Shown here: piece after piece, positions 32,953 to 43,338 of the stretch | How the letters are laid out: the number at the start of each line of letters is the position of its first letter | How positions within the stretch are numbered: position 1 is the first letter of the stretch | NCBI RefSeq assembly: GCF_001641265.1 | Contig: NW_020167544.1 | Span: forward strand, 493,696-557,695 | Source: Pseudogymnoascus destructans | Taxonomy: Eukaryota > Ascomycota > Leotiomycetes > Thelebolales > Thelebolaceae | Direction of reading: 5' to 3' | DNA: 64,000 nt | Made by a program: the position numbers and the translations under genes | Notes under the pieces: model-generated | What the model was told of the DNA's origin: nothing | Database searches by the model: none | The model's input: the letters and a program-made list of their open reading frames with translations, nothing else

Positions 32953-35900
32953 ATGGGATCGTGCCAGGAGCTGGAGACACATGACGCTGGTCTGCCTTCC
33001 GCGGTTGAAAAGGGCACACCGGCGGTCACGCCAGCTGTTGCGCCTGGTGCGCCAGCTGGAGGTCAAGATGCCGTCATTCAGGCAACCGAGCCGGAGGTTG
33101 AAAGCGCGTTAAAGAATGAGAAGGACGACGAGCATACCAATGCCTCGTTTTCTCATTTCATTGTAGGTTCCACGTCAGCCCCGATTATCTCATCACTGAC
33201 AAACTGTGTAGGCTCCAGCAACGAGGAAGACAAAGTCCCAAGAGAATATCGTGGGGGCCGGAATCGTAAGTTCAGATGGTACACCTTCTGCAGTGAAGAT
33301 ATGTGGCTAATAATCAGACCTTGCCGTTGATGAATATTGTCTTTGGGAATCTGATTGGCGACTTCAGTAACGCGGCAGGCATGAATAGTGCTACCATGAG
33401 CAAAGTGTCGGCTGGGGCGATCAACAAGAATGCGTAAGTTCTTAACGCTGGATCACAAGGTTGCCTACTGCTAACGGCTCTTAGATTGTACATTGTCTAT
33501 CTCTTCATAGGGAAATTTGTGCTCGTTTATATTTCCATGGTTGCTATGCCTTGCCCTCCCCTTTGAGTTGCATTCTGATACTTTTCAGTTTAGTTTTAGA
33601 TTCGTCGGGACGCGGCTCTCAGCTGCCATCAGGCTGGACTATCTCCGCACCTTGTTCAAGCAGTCAATATCGGAACTGGATAAGTTGCCAGCAGGATCGG
33701 CTGCCCAAACGATTACTGGTGGCGCCAATACCCTCCAGATCGGAATCACGGACAAGCTTGGGACCCTCTTGCAATTCTCCGCAATGATTCTGAGCGCCTT
33801 CATCGTCGCATTCAAGCATTCGTGGCAACTGACTTTGGTGACAAGTTCCGTTTTGCTTGGTATTATTGTCTTATTTGGCTTCGTCATCCCCGTGTGGCTA
33901 AAGTCTCAGAAAGCAGTCGACTACGCAAACGGCAAGGCTACGTCTATTGCTAGCGAAGCCATCGGAGCGGTTCGAATGATTGTTGCCTGTGGTGCTGAGG
34001 AGCGCGTTGCAAAAAAACACGGCTACTGGGTCGGCGAAGCAAGGAAACGGGGACTGAGGCAGTCGCCTCTCCTTGGTGCCCAACTTGGTCCAACCTTTCT
34101 CTGCGTCTTTGCCGACTACGCCCTGACGTTTTGGTATGGTGTGAAGTTGTATAACGATGGGCACATAGATAGTGTGGGCACAATCCTAATGTGAGTATTC
34201 TGGATACTCGTGGAACATATAACTGACTATCGCAGTGTCCTTATGAGTGTCTTGATATCTGTCATGTCACTTGGAAGCGTCATTGCACCGTTGAATGCTG
34301 CCACGAAGTCGGCTGCGGCGGCCGCAGATTTTTTTGCGATCATCGACAAGCCAACACTGTGGCGGGATGGACTGAGCGATCCGGATTTCTTGACCCCTGA
34401 TGACATCAAGTTTGAAAATGTAACATTCGCATATCCGACACGGCCGCATGTCAAGGTTCTTGACGACTTTAATGCCGTATTTGAAAAGAGCAAGCTCACA
34501 GCCATTGTGGGGCCATCTGGATCTGGGAAATCAACCATCGTTGGCCTCATTGAGAGATGGTATAATCTCACGCCAGAAGTGGGAGCCAAGGAATCTGAAA
34601 AATCCGAAAATGTTCAGCTTGGCGGAGCCATCAAGATGGCCAACCATACCCTAGACGATATAAACTTGAAGTACTGGAGATCTCAGATTGGCCTTGTTCA
34701 ACAGGAGCCGTTTATCTTCAATGATTCAATATTTGCCAACGTCGCATACGGGTTGGTCGGTACCGAGTGGGAAGACGCAGAGGAATCGATCAAAAGAGAT
34801 CGAGTAAAGGAGGCGTGTGAAGAGTCGTTTGCCGACGAGTATATTACCAGGCTACCTCTTGTAAGATCTTTGTTATTACATGTCGACTTTCGCTAACATA
34901 ATCAGGGCTATGACACACAGGTTGGCGAGAGTGGGATGAAGCTCAGTGGTGGCCAACGGCAACGACTTGCCATCGCGCGAGCAATCGTGAAACGCCCCCA
35001 GATCTTGATCTTTGACGAGGCCACCAGTTCCATCGATGTTCGCGGAGAGCGAATTGTCCAGGCTGCGCTTGACAGAGTAGCTAAAGACCGAACTACGATT
35101 ACAATTGCCCATCGAATTTCAACCATCAAAAAGGCCGACAAGATCATAGTTGTTGCGAAAGGAAAGGTGGTCGAGCAAGGCTCACACGAAGAACTTGTCA
35201 AGGATGAGGACGGTGTATACCATAACCTCGTACACGCACAGCAGATCATAATGGGCAGCACCAAGGAGTGGGGGATTGAAGAAGATTCTACCGCCTCTCT
35301 AGAGGCAACAGAGGTGTCGGAAAAGATTGCCGTCGAAACAAAGGTCGATACTTATGTGCGGAAAGATGTCTTTCGGAGTTTTGGGGTGTTGCTTTTCGAA
35401 AACAGAAGACATTTGCCTTGGTTGTTTCTGACGATACTGGGGTCACTGGGTGGAGGAGGTAAGAAATCGCACCTTGGCGTATGGAGCTGACCTTTGTAGC
35501 CGCCGTTCCCGTCACGGCATTCCTCATGGCGAACGTTATTTCAGTCTTTAGCGATTACCGGCCCGACGACGCCCAGGGAATGTCAAGTGCTAGTCAGACG
35601 TGGGCATTGGCGTTTGTTTACCTTGCGATAGGTGTTGGGGTATCGTACTTCGTTATGGGCTGGTGTGCCAATTCCCTATCTGTGCATGTTGCAAATACAT
35701 ATCGCCAGCAATACTTTGAGGGCGTTGTGCACAAGCCGATCAAGTTTTTTGATCAAGAGGATAATTCGACAGGAACTCTCGTGGCTCGACTGTCTTCTGA
35801 CCCAACCCAGCTGCAAGAATTAATGGGCACGAACATGGGCTTTGTTTATATCGCTATATCCTCCCTGACGGCCTGTGTCATATTATCCTTGGCCATCGGA

Positions 35901-37170
35901 TGGAAACTGGCTCTTGTGTCGCTGGTTGCTGCACTCCCACTAACCTTCACTGACGGCTTCTACCGTGTCAGGTATGAGATCCAATTCGAGACGTTGAACG
36001 CTGATGTCTTTGCGGAGAGTTCGAAGTTCGCCTCGGAGGCATTCGGAGCCGTCAGAACCGTGGCAAGCCTTACCCTCGAAGACAAAATATGCCAGCGTTA
36101 TGAAGACCTGCTAGATCACCACCTCTACCAGAGCAGAATGAAGTCCCGATACAGCACTCTAGTATTCGCTCTGAGCGATAGTATAAATATGCTCTGCATG
36201 GCGTTAACCTTTTGGTATGGAGGACGACTACAAGTGAGCGGGGAGTATGACATTAAACAGCTCATTATCATTTATACAGCTGTTATCCAGGGTGCCGAGG
36301 CGGCCGGACAATGGATGAGTTTTGGCCCAAATGTAGCACAGGCGACCGCTGCTGCCAATCGAATTCTCAAGCTGAGAGATGCCAGAACTGGCGACTCTGG
36401 GAAATCCTTCGAGGCAGAGGGGTGGAGTCGAGATCCAGTTCAAGGATGTGCAATACACATACCCGACAAGAGACTTGCCGATATTCGAAAGTCTCAACCT
36501 GACCATCAAGAAGGGCCAATTTGCGGCACTGGTGGGGCCATCAGGGTGTGGAAAGAGCACGATTATCTCGCTGCTAGAACAGTTTTATCAAGTCCAAGGA
36601 GGAACCATATTGATCGATGGGCAGGACGTGACGGAGCTGAATGTCAAGGAGTACCGCAAAATAATGTCCCTTGTTGCGCAGGAGGCAACTCTCTTCCAGG
36701 GGACCATTAAAGAGAATATCCGTCTCGGGGTGGACGATGCAACAGACGAAGAGGTTTTCAAAGCTTGCCGCGAGGCCGAGATCCACGACTTCATCGAGTC
36801 GCTTCCTGACGGGTACGGCACTGACATTGGCAGTAAAGGAGTCGCGCTGTCTGGTGGACAGAAGCAGCGCATCTCAATCGCTCGCGCCCTTGTCCGTAAT
36901 CCCCAGGTCTTGTTGTTGGATGAAGCGACGTCTAGTCTCGACAGCAAGTCCGAGAAGTTGATCCAGGCTGCGTTTGAGAAGGCGGGTAAGGGTAGGACTA
37001 TGGTCGTCGTCGCGCATCGTCTAGCGACGATTCAGAATGCGGACGTGATCTTTGTGCTTGGGGGTGGTGCCGGTGGCGCAAGAGTACTTGAGAAGGGAAG
37101 TCATGCGGAACTGTTGGGCAAGAAGGGTGTGTACTACCAGATGTGTCAGAGCCAGGCCTTGGATAGGTAG
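32953..37170 (+). CDS. ABCB-type (multidrug/P-glycoprotein-like) full ABC transporter with one frameshift
   Basis: Eight exons are inferred: 32953-33162, 33212-33265, 33318-33433, 33485-33539, 33589-34190, 34236-34860, 34906-35458 and 35500-37170. All boundaries are GT-AG, and the total is about 1,294 aa. The order is TMD-NBD-TMD-NBD. NBD1 has Walker [10 protein letters not shown], signature LSGGQRQRL and Walker [14 protein letters not shown]2 has [19 protein letters not shown] and [10 protein letters not shown]. Family members export hydrophobic compounds across the plasma membrane. Two things are odd. Near 36419-36422, in a GGGG run, the frame changes by one base between SGKSFEAEG and [13 protein letters not shown], so the published sequence does not read through. 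The first membrane helix also appears shortened ([19 protein letters not shown]). The first could be a sequencing slip or a real lesion. Confidence 0.8.
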
Positions 37171-37535
37171 GGCGGTGAGTTTGTATTGGATATGGGGGGG
37201 GTATGAGACGGACACTGCCACTCAGTAGATGCAAAATCCGTATTTTTCAGTATAGCAGTGTATAAAATTCTATAACGTATTTCACAAGCGAAGCGATCAG
37301 TAATTTCCCACCTAAAATTGAGAAATTAATTTACAAGATAATAACTCAACAACAACTTCATAATATATATTTACAAAGAATTCATCTTGCTTGTTGAGTT
37401 GAACTATCTATATACAATTGAACATTAACCCGGTGTTAGTTTCCAACCTTGAGGCGAAGAGGGGTTTCCCAGCCTTCTAGAGAGGTGCAGCACGCCCTCG
37501 AAGCTGCAACTGCCTGCATTGGCACGCCCTTAATA
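37171..37535. other. Convergent 3' region
   Basis: Gene-free, AT-rich stretch between the stop codons of the ABC transporter and the flavoprotein. No terminator-like feature was claimed. Confidence 0.5.
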
Positions 37536-39050
37536 TCATCTACCCTCCCCTGAACCCTTCTTTGATTTCCAGGTCGAGTTCCTTGCAATGAGATATTCGC
37601 GACTTTCGATGGATTTGCGGAGTCCCCAAATCCCACCAAGAGGCCAGAACTGGAGCGCCCATGTGCCCCAAGAGCTATTATCTGCCTTCTTCGCGTCGTC
37701 GGGATCAACCTTAACCTTGTGCCAGACACTGGGTAGCGACTCGCCATGGTATTTCTTCCGTAGGCCGTCATACCACTTGCGATCGAACATCTTCCAGAAC
37801 TCGTTCTCCTCGTAGTACGTGTGGGCATAGTGCCACTTCATGCCTCCAAAGTCACAAAGCTTGTGCTCCAGCTCGTGGTTCTTGGCGACAAATTCGTCCC
37901 GCTGTGCAGGGCCAAATCCCCAGAGGCCAACATTAAGCATTGGTTTTAATGTTTTGCCATCGGCTTCCATCTCGGGGTTATGGGGGTGGAGCGTTGGAAG
38001 GCGAGTTTGCTTTAACGGGCATAGCCACAAGGGCCAGATTTTGAACGAGTCAGCTGTATAGTTTATGAATTGTTCCGCTGTAGAATATGGAAGGGCAAGA
38101 TCTTGGATGACATAGTTCCTGGATTGTCCGCTAGCGTGAAGAGCTTTGTACAGCATCCTCGTGTGCAGGAAGTCGTCAAGCCACCAGCGAGAGAGCCAGT
38201 TGAACGGGAATCGGAAATACTTAAATGCAGACGCGGCAACCCAAAAGCCCCCGCGATCATATCGGAACAGATACTCGGCCAATGGGATATATTCTGTGTA
38301 TTCTGTGACGCCCTTCGTTTTGTCTTGCACGTGCAAGTAAAACCAAGGATCCTTCGCGTCGCTGAAAGTTTGTACGTGAGCATTAGCTGGGAGTTCGTCT
38401 GTCATCGTGCCGGTGACAATCGCGCCGTGGTCCATAGAGAAGAGAATGCCATCCACATAATCAAGTTCTGCATTCTCCGTTTCCTCCCTCACCTTCTTCA
38501 CAGCTTCGGGGACGGATTTCACTGTGTGGTAAGTTGCCTTGACGTATTTCTTTGCCTGAATGAGCTGTAGCTCAAGCAGAGTTGATATGCCCAGGCTTCC
38601 CACTGCACCCGAGGCTCCATGGAAGAGGTCGGCGTTCTCCTTTTCCGAAGCAGTCACAACTTCTCCATTCCCAAGTACGACCTCCACCGAATTAACGGTT
38701 TCGTTGAAATATCCATACTTGAAAGAGCTGCTCTCGCCCCCGGTTCCTGCAAAGCCACCTCCAGCAGTAATCCCGGGGAATTCCATGACTACTGGAGGGA
38801 TTAGACCATGTTTCATTGTAGCTTCGACGAGGCGGTCCATTGGCACGTTTGGTTCGATCAGGGCAGTTCGTGTTTTGGAGTCAACCTTTAGGACCCGGGA
38901 GAGAGCGTTGATGTCGACCGTGTTCTGGCGTTGGAACGCCTGGCGGGTGCTGTTTGTTGAGCCATGATTGATTCGGAACGGAGCGCGTTGCTTGAAGTAG
39001 CCTTGCACGCTGGCCGCGATCTTCTCGACCGTGAGTTTGTGGTTCTTCAT
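37536..39050 (-). CDS. FAD-dependent delta(24)-sterol-reductase-like oxidoreductase, 504 aa
   Basis: The ATG at 39050 (MKNHKLTVEKIAASVQGYF) is chosen over an upstream non-ATG extension, because the family starts just before the FAD domain. The FAD_binding_4 region covers roughly residues 15-180, with NHGSTNSTRQ, ALIEPNVPMDRLVEATMKHG and ITAGGGFAGTGGESSSFKYG, the last being the flavin-phosphate loop. The C-terminal half includes ETENAELDYVDGILF and DRGGFWVAASAFKYFRFPFN, then ENEFWKMFDRKWYDGLRKKY near the end, which resembles the DHCR24/DIMINUTO family that reduces the C24 double bond of sterols. In ascomycetes such paralogues are not always sterol enzymes, so the substrate is inferred. The gene is complete and faces the ABC transporter. 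Confidence 0.8.
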   Translation of the reverse strand: MKNHKLTVEKIAASVQGYFKQRAPFRINHGSTNSTRQAFQRQNTVDINALSRVLKVDSKTRTALIEPNVPMDRLVEATMKHGLIPPVVMEFPGITAGGGFAGTGGESSSFKYGYFNETVNSVEVVLGNGEVVTASEKENADLFHGASGAVGSLGISTLLELQLIQAKKYVKATYHTVKSVPEAVKKVREETENAELDYVDGILFSMDHGAIVTGTMTDELPANAHVQTFSDAKDPWFYLHVQDKTKGVTEYTEYIPLAEYLFRYDRGGFWVAASAFKYFRFPFNWLSRWWLDDFLHTRMLYKALHASGQSRNYVIQDLALPYSTAEQFINYTADSFKIWPLWLCPLKQTRLPTLHPHNPEMEADGKTLKPMLNVGLWGFGPAQRDEFVAKNHELEHKLCDFGGMKWHYAHTYYEENEFWKMFDRKWYDGLRKKYHGESLPSVWHKVKVDPDDAKKADNSSWGTWALQFWPLGGIWGLRKSIESREYLIARNSTWKSKKGSGEGR

Positions 39051-39330
39051 GGGTGGGATATGCAATTGATCGGCTGGGAGGGTATCGCCATGCGCCTGAC
39101 GCAGAATAAGCAAGCAACAAAGTTCGTCATGGCAGCTCTAGCGGCCCGACGTCGCCCCGATGGTTCCACGTGATGATGGATATCGTTTTTAGGGATTGTT
39201 AAACACATAATCGTGGGGGGAAGCGAGTGCGTCCACTCGCTTACGAGAGGAAGCAAGTGCGTCCTCTCAACTTGCATATGTTCACCGCTACTCTTTACCA
39301 AAACCTCGAACATTCCTACACATAGTAATT
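39051..39330. other. Upstream region of the flavoprotein, next to transposon A
   Basis: No gene was seen. It holds a short imperfect direct repeat, GAAGCGAGTGCGTCCACTCG and GAAGCAAGTGCGTCCTCTC, near 39220-39265. Confidence 0.5.
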
Positions 39331-39332
39331 TA

Positions 39333-41189
39333 ACGTGCATGTATAACGAAAGTGCCAAACAAGCGAAAGTGCCAAAATCATGCGGTGACCAACCCCCCCA
39401 ACTAAATGTTAAATTCCTCCACAACAAAACATGCGCCATAAAAATGATGAAAGCAAATTAGTGCTAGCTATCCAAGCTATGCAAAGCGACCCAAATTTGC
39501 GCCTTCGAGTTGCAGCTAGGATCTATTCCGTAGACCACCGCAAGCTACGTCACCGTTTACAAGGCGTACCTTCACGACGCGATATCCAAGCCAACTTACG
39601 GAAATTAAGTAACCTAGAGGAATCAGTTCTTGTTGAGTATATACTTGATTTAGCTGCTAAAGGGTTCCCTCCTCAGTTGTCTATTGTTGAAGATATGGCA
39701 AATCGACTACTTGCAACACGCGACGCGCCACGCGTCGGGTCACGTTGGGCTTCAAACTTTGTTAAGCGCCATGTAGAGCTCCGGACACGCTTCCAGCGAA
39801 AATATGACTACCAGAGGGCTAAGTGCGAAGATCCAGAAGTCATTCGTGGCTGGTTTGAGCTTGTATGGAACACAATTCTAAAGTATGGCATCAACAATGC
39901 AGATATCTACAACTTTGATGAGACTGGGTTTATGATGGGCGTCATCTCAAGCGCAATGGTAGTAACGAGCTCAGATGGGCGGGCAAAGGCAAAAAAGGTG
40001 CAGCCTGGCAATCGGGAATGGGTTACAGTAATCCAAGGTGTTAGTTCTCAAGGTTGGGCAGTGCCGCCATTTGTCATTGTGGCAGGTAAAAACCACCTTG
40101 CATCTTTGTATGAGAATAGCGGATTTCCAGCAGATTGGGTAATCGCTGTTACTGCAAATGGCTGGACTACAAACGAGAGAGGTATGGATTGGATTCAGCA
40201 TTTTGAGAAGCACACAAAGCCCCGGAGTGTTGGTGGTTATCGCTTGTTAGTCCTTGATGGTCATGAGAGCCACCACTCAGACAATGAGGAGTACTGCAAA
40301 GAACACAACATTATTACGCTTTGTATGCCTGCTCACTCTTCCCATATACTCCAACCACTTGATGTTGGCTGTTTTGGCCCATTAAAGAGAGCTTACGGTC
40401 GGCAAATTGAAGATATGATGCGGGCTCATATTATTCACATTACTAAGGATGACTTCTTTCCTGCCTTCCATGCTGCATTTAACATTGCAATGACAGAAAG
40501 CAATATTCAGGGAGGGTTCCGAGGTGCTGGGCTTCTTCCATTTAGCCCTGAGAGTGTAATATCTACACTTGACCTTAGGTTTAAGACGCCAACACCTCCA
40601 ACCTCTCGCCCAAACACCGCTCAACCATGGGTTTCTCAGACACCAAATAACCCAACTGAAGCTGTATCACAGTCTACTTTCATTAAAAAACGAATTGCGC
40701 ATCATCAAAATAGCTCTCCAACCTCAATCTATGCAGCTGTTGACCAGTTTACAAAGGGTGCATCGCAAATAATGCATCAATTAGCATTGTTAAAAGCAGA
40801 GAACCAAAACCTGCGACAGGCAAATGAAGTGCTAAGCAAGCGCCGGAGAGCTAAAAAAACACGACTACAGCAAGGAGGATCACTTAGTCAACAGGTAGCA
40901 CAGGAGCTACAGGACGAGAGGGACGTTGTGCAGCAAGTAGAGCAAGAAATAAGGGCAAGTAGTGGTCGGAAGCCAAGGGAAGAAACCCATGCACGTCGCT
41001 GTGGCAAGTGTGGTGAGACTGGACACAATGCGCGCACTTGTCAGATTGTAATAGACAGGTCTGAGGAAGAGGACTCCGAGTAGTTTTAATTAATTTATAT
41101 TGTTGTGGTGGATTTATCACAATTCTTATGGGGTAGTCGCGATATTTTGGCACTTTTGCTTGTTTGGCACTTTCGTTATACATGCACGT
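39333..41189 (+). mobile_element. Pogo/Fot1-like transposon A, 1,857 bp, apparently intact
   Basis: Terminal inverted repeats of about 50 bp start ACGTGCATGTATAACGAAAG at the left and mirror at 41140-41189, with two copies of AAGTGCCAAA in each. TA lies outside both ends (39331-39332 and 41190-41191). A single unbroken transposase frame fills the interior. Directly to the right begins a RIP-decayed relative of the same family. Confidence 0.92.
39431..41083 (+). CDS. Pogo/Fot1 transposase (DDE_1) with C-terminal zinc knuckle, 550 aa
   Basis: The N-terminal psq-type HTH lies at about 8-50 (AARIYSVDHRKLRHRLQG), followed by a CENP-B-type HTH at about 55-125 (VEDMANRLLATRDAPRVG). The DDE_1 core has Asp163 in YNFDETGFMMG, Asp276 in LLVLDGHESHHS and Asp311 in HILQPLDVGCFG, so the catalytic triad is present. 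A coiled Lys/Arg-rich segment precedes a CCHC knuckle (CGKCGETGHNARTC, about 523-536), which may bind nucleic acid. No stop or frame break occurs, so the copy could be active. It would cut and paste DNA at TA sites in the nucleus. Confidence 0.92.
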   Translation: MRHKNDESKLVLAIQAMQSDPNLRLRVAARIYSVDHRKLRHRLQGVPSRRDIQANLRKLSNLEESVLVEYILDLAAKGFPPQLSIVEDMANRLLATRDAPRVGSRWASNFVKRHVELRTRFQRKYDYQRAKCEDPEVIRGWFELVWNTILKYGINNADIYNFDETGFMMGVISSAMVVTSSDGRAKAKKVQPGNREWVTVIQGVSSQGWAVPPFVIVAGKNHLASLYENSGFPADWVIAVTANGWTTNERGMDWIQHFEKHTKPRSVGGYRLLVLDGHESHHSDNEEYCKEHNIITLCMPAHSSHILQPLDVGCFGPLKRAYGRQIEDMMRAHIIHITKDDFFPAFHAAFNIAMTESNIQGGFRGAGLLPFSPESVISTLDLRFKTPTPPTSRPNTAQPWVSQTPNNPTEAVSQSTFIKKRIAHHQNSSPTSIYAAVDQFTKGASQIMHQLALLKAENQNLRQANEVLSKRRRAKKTRLQQGGSLSQQVAQELQDERDVVQQVEQEIRASSGRKPREETHARRCGKCGETGHNARTCQIVIDRSEEEDSE

Positions 41190-41191
41190 TA

Positions 41192-41415
41192 TGCAAAGCG
41201 ACCTAAAGTTACCCCTTTAAGTTGCAAGTAGGATCTATTCTGTAGACTACTATAAGCTATGTCACCATTTATAAGGTGTATCTTCACAACATGATATCTA
41301 AGTTAACTTATAGAAATTAAGTAACCTAAATTAGTCCTTGTTTAACATATACTCAACCTAGCTGCTAAAGGAATTTCTCCTTAGCTCTATATTGTTAAAG
41401 ATATAGCAAATTGAC
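41192..41415 (+). pseudogene. RIP-decayed pogo copy A', 5' part
   Basis: Base by base this matches 39480-39700 of transposon A, with differences that are almost all C-to-T or G-to-A. For example, the stretch that reads GTAGACCACCGCAAGC in A reads GTAGACTACTATAAGC here. Many stop codons result. It is the left half of a copy whose right half resumes at 51125. Confidence 0.85.
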
Positions 41416-41470
41416 TACATCTAAGTGAGGCTTTCACTTATCTAGGGCTTTCGCGGTACATGTACGTTAT
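41416..41470. other. Short foreign segment within copy A'
   Basis: About 55 bp with no counterpart in transposon A. It holds GGCTTTCGCGGTACATGTACGTTAT, which resembles the terminal inverted repeat of A (GGCACTTTCGTTATACATGCACGTTAT). It may be the footprint or end of another excised or decayed pogo element. Confidence 0.4.
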
Positions 41471-42813
41471 TGATGCTAACACATGATGCATTAACGTCCT
41501 CCACAAGCGAGTGTCGCATACAAGTGAGTGTCGCACGCGACGAACACAACGCGCTCCTTATGTGTACTGCAAGATGCCTCAACAAGTTGATATTCCATCA
41601 ACTAATCTTGAAGGTAGAATATATATTGCTATCGAAGCTATTAGATTACGCCAATTTAATAGCATTAGGGCAGCTGCAAAGGCCTCAAATGTCTGTCCTA
41701 AGCTACTTGAGAGGCGCCTAAAGGGAATACGCCCACGACGCGACATTACACCAAAAACTCAAAAACTCACTTGCTTGGAAGAATCAGTTGTTATTCAACA
41801 TATCCTCGACCTAGATTCACAGGGGTTTTCGCCTAGGCTTCGTGCTGTTAAAGATATGGACAATCAATTACTCGCATCTCGAGGTGTGGGCAAGGTTGGA
41901 GTTAATTGGGCTTCCAACTTTGTTAAACGCCATGTTGAGCTTAAAACAAAGTTTAATCACAAATACGACTATAAGAGAGCTCTATGTGAAGATGCAGAGC
42001 TCATAAAAGCATGGTTTACACTTGTACAAAACACTACTGCAAAGTATGGAATTACTGATGCAGACATCTACAACTTTGATGAGACGGGTTTTCAAATGGG
42101 CATTATTACAACAGCAATGGTTGTTACAAACTCTGAACGGCAGAATTGACCTAAAGCAATTCAACCTGGAAACAGACAGTGGGCAACAGTAATTCAAGGG
42201 ATTAACGTGCAAGGATGGTCAATCCCACCATTCATTATTATGAGTGGGAAGAACCATCTCTCAACATGGTATGATGAAGATATACCACAAGATTGGATTC
42301 TCGCAGTAAGTGAGAATGGATGGATGACAAATGAACTTGGATTTCAATGGATCCAACATTTTCATTAAAACATCGTACAGTTGGTGCACATCGCCTGTTA
42401 TTCTAGATGGCCATGAGAGTCACTATTCTCTACCGTTTGAGCAATATTGTAAGGAGAATGGTATAATATTGCTTTATATGCCTCCACACTCATCTCATCT
42501 ACTTCAACCGCTTGATGTTAGTTGCTTTGGACCACTTAAGAAGGCATATGGACGGCAAGTTGAGAGCTTAATCCGGACTCATATAAACCATGTTACGAAA
42601 GTTGAGTTTCTTCCTGCCTTTAAGCAGGCTTTCACAGACGCAATCACAAAGCAGAACATCTGCAGTAGTTTTCGAGCTACAGGGCTAGTTCCATTTTGTC
42701 CTGATGTTGTGTTGTCACAACTTGACATTCAACTACGGCCTTTAACACCACCAACCTTTGAGGATGCTTCATGGGAACCTAAAACACCACACAATCTAAT
42801 AGAGCTAGCAAGT

Positions 42814-42818
42814 CAAAT
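42814..42818 (+). repeat. Target-site duplication TCAAA, left
   Basis: The same five bases follow the right LTR at 49817-49821. Confidence 0.9.
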
Positions 42819-43292
42819 GTTACGACGGAACAAGAAGGCTGGCCAACTACAGGACAGGAAGGAGGGAGGTCGCATGAGACCGGCCCTGGTACCTGGAGGG
42901 GCAGCGGGGAATAGTAGTTCCGAAAGTATCACGTGACGGACTCGCAGGATGATGAGAAGAGTCCTAAGAGTCCAGGACTCCGAGGACTCGAGTGAGTTCC
43001 CAGGAGTCCACTAGGCACGTGATGGACTCGCAGGATGATGAGAAGAGTCCTAAGAGTCCAGGACTCCAAGGACTCGAGTGAGTTCCCAAGAGTCCACTAG
43101 GCACGACGCCACTATATAAGTAGATAGTATTTCCTTAGATAGGAGCTTCGTGCTCAACTCAATACAGTATTTGTTATATACTAGTAACGTGTTACTTGAA
43201 GCCTTTGTGTCTGATCCCCTGCCTCCTCTGATAAGTAAACCTTTACGCAAGAGAACCTCTGTGTCTTCTATCGTTTAGAAGTCAGCGTTACA
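42819..43292 (+). repeat. 5' LTR of gypsy-1, 474 bp
   Basis: It contains an 86-bp direct duplication (from about 42938 and 43024, starting GGACTCGCAGGATGATGAG) and a TATA box, CACTATATAAGTAG, near 43111, which probably marks the U3 promoter. Confidence 0.93.
43110..43124 (+). promoter_or_regulatory. TATA box in gypsy-1 U3
   Basis: ACTATATAAG in the 5' LTR, repeated in the 3' LTR near 49636. It is the likely core promoter for the element's transcript. Confidence 0.6.
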
Positions 43293-43338
43293 CTTTGAGC
43301 ACCACTTCTACGAGGTACCGGCTTACACACAAAGCAAC

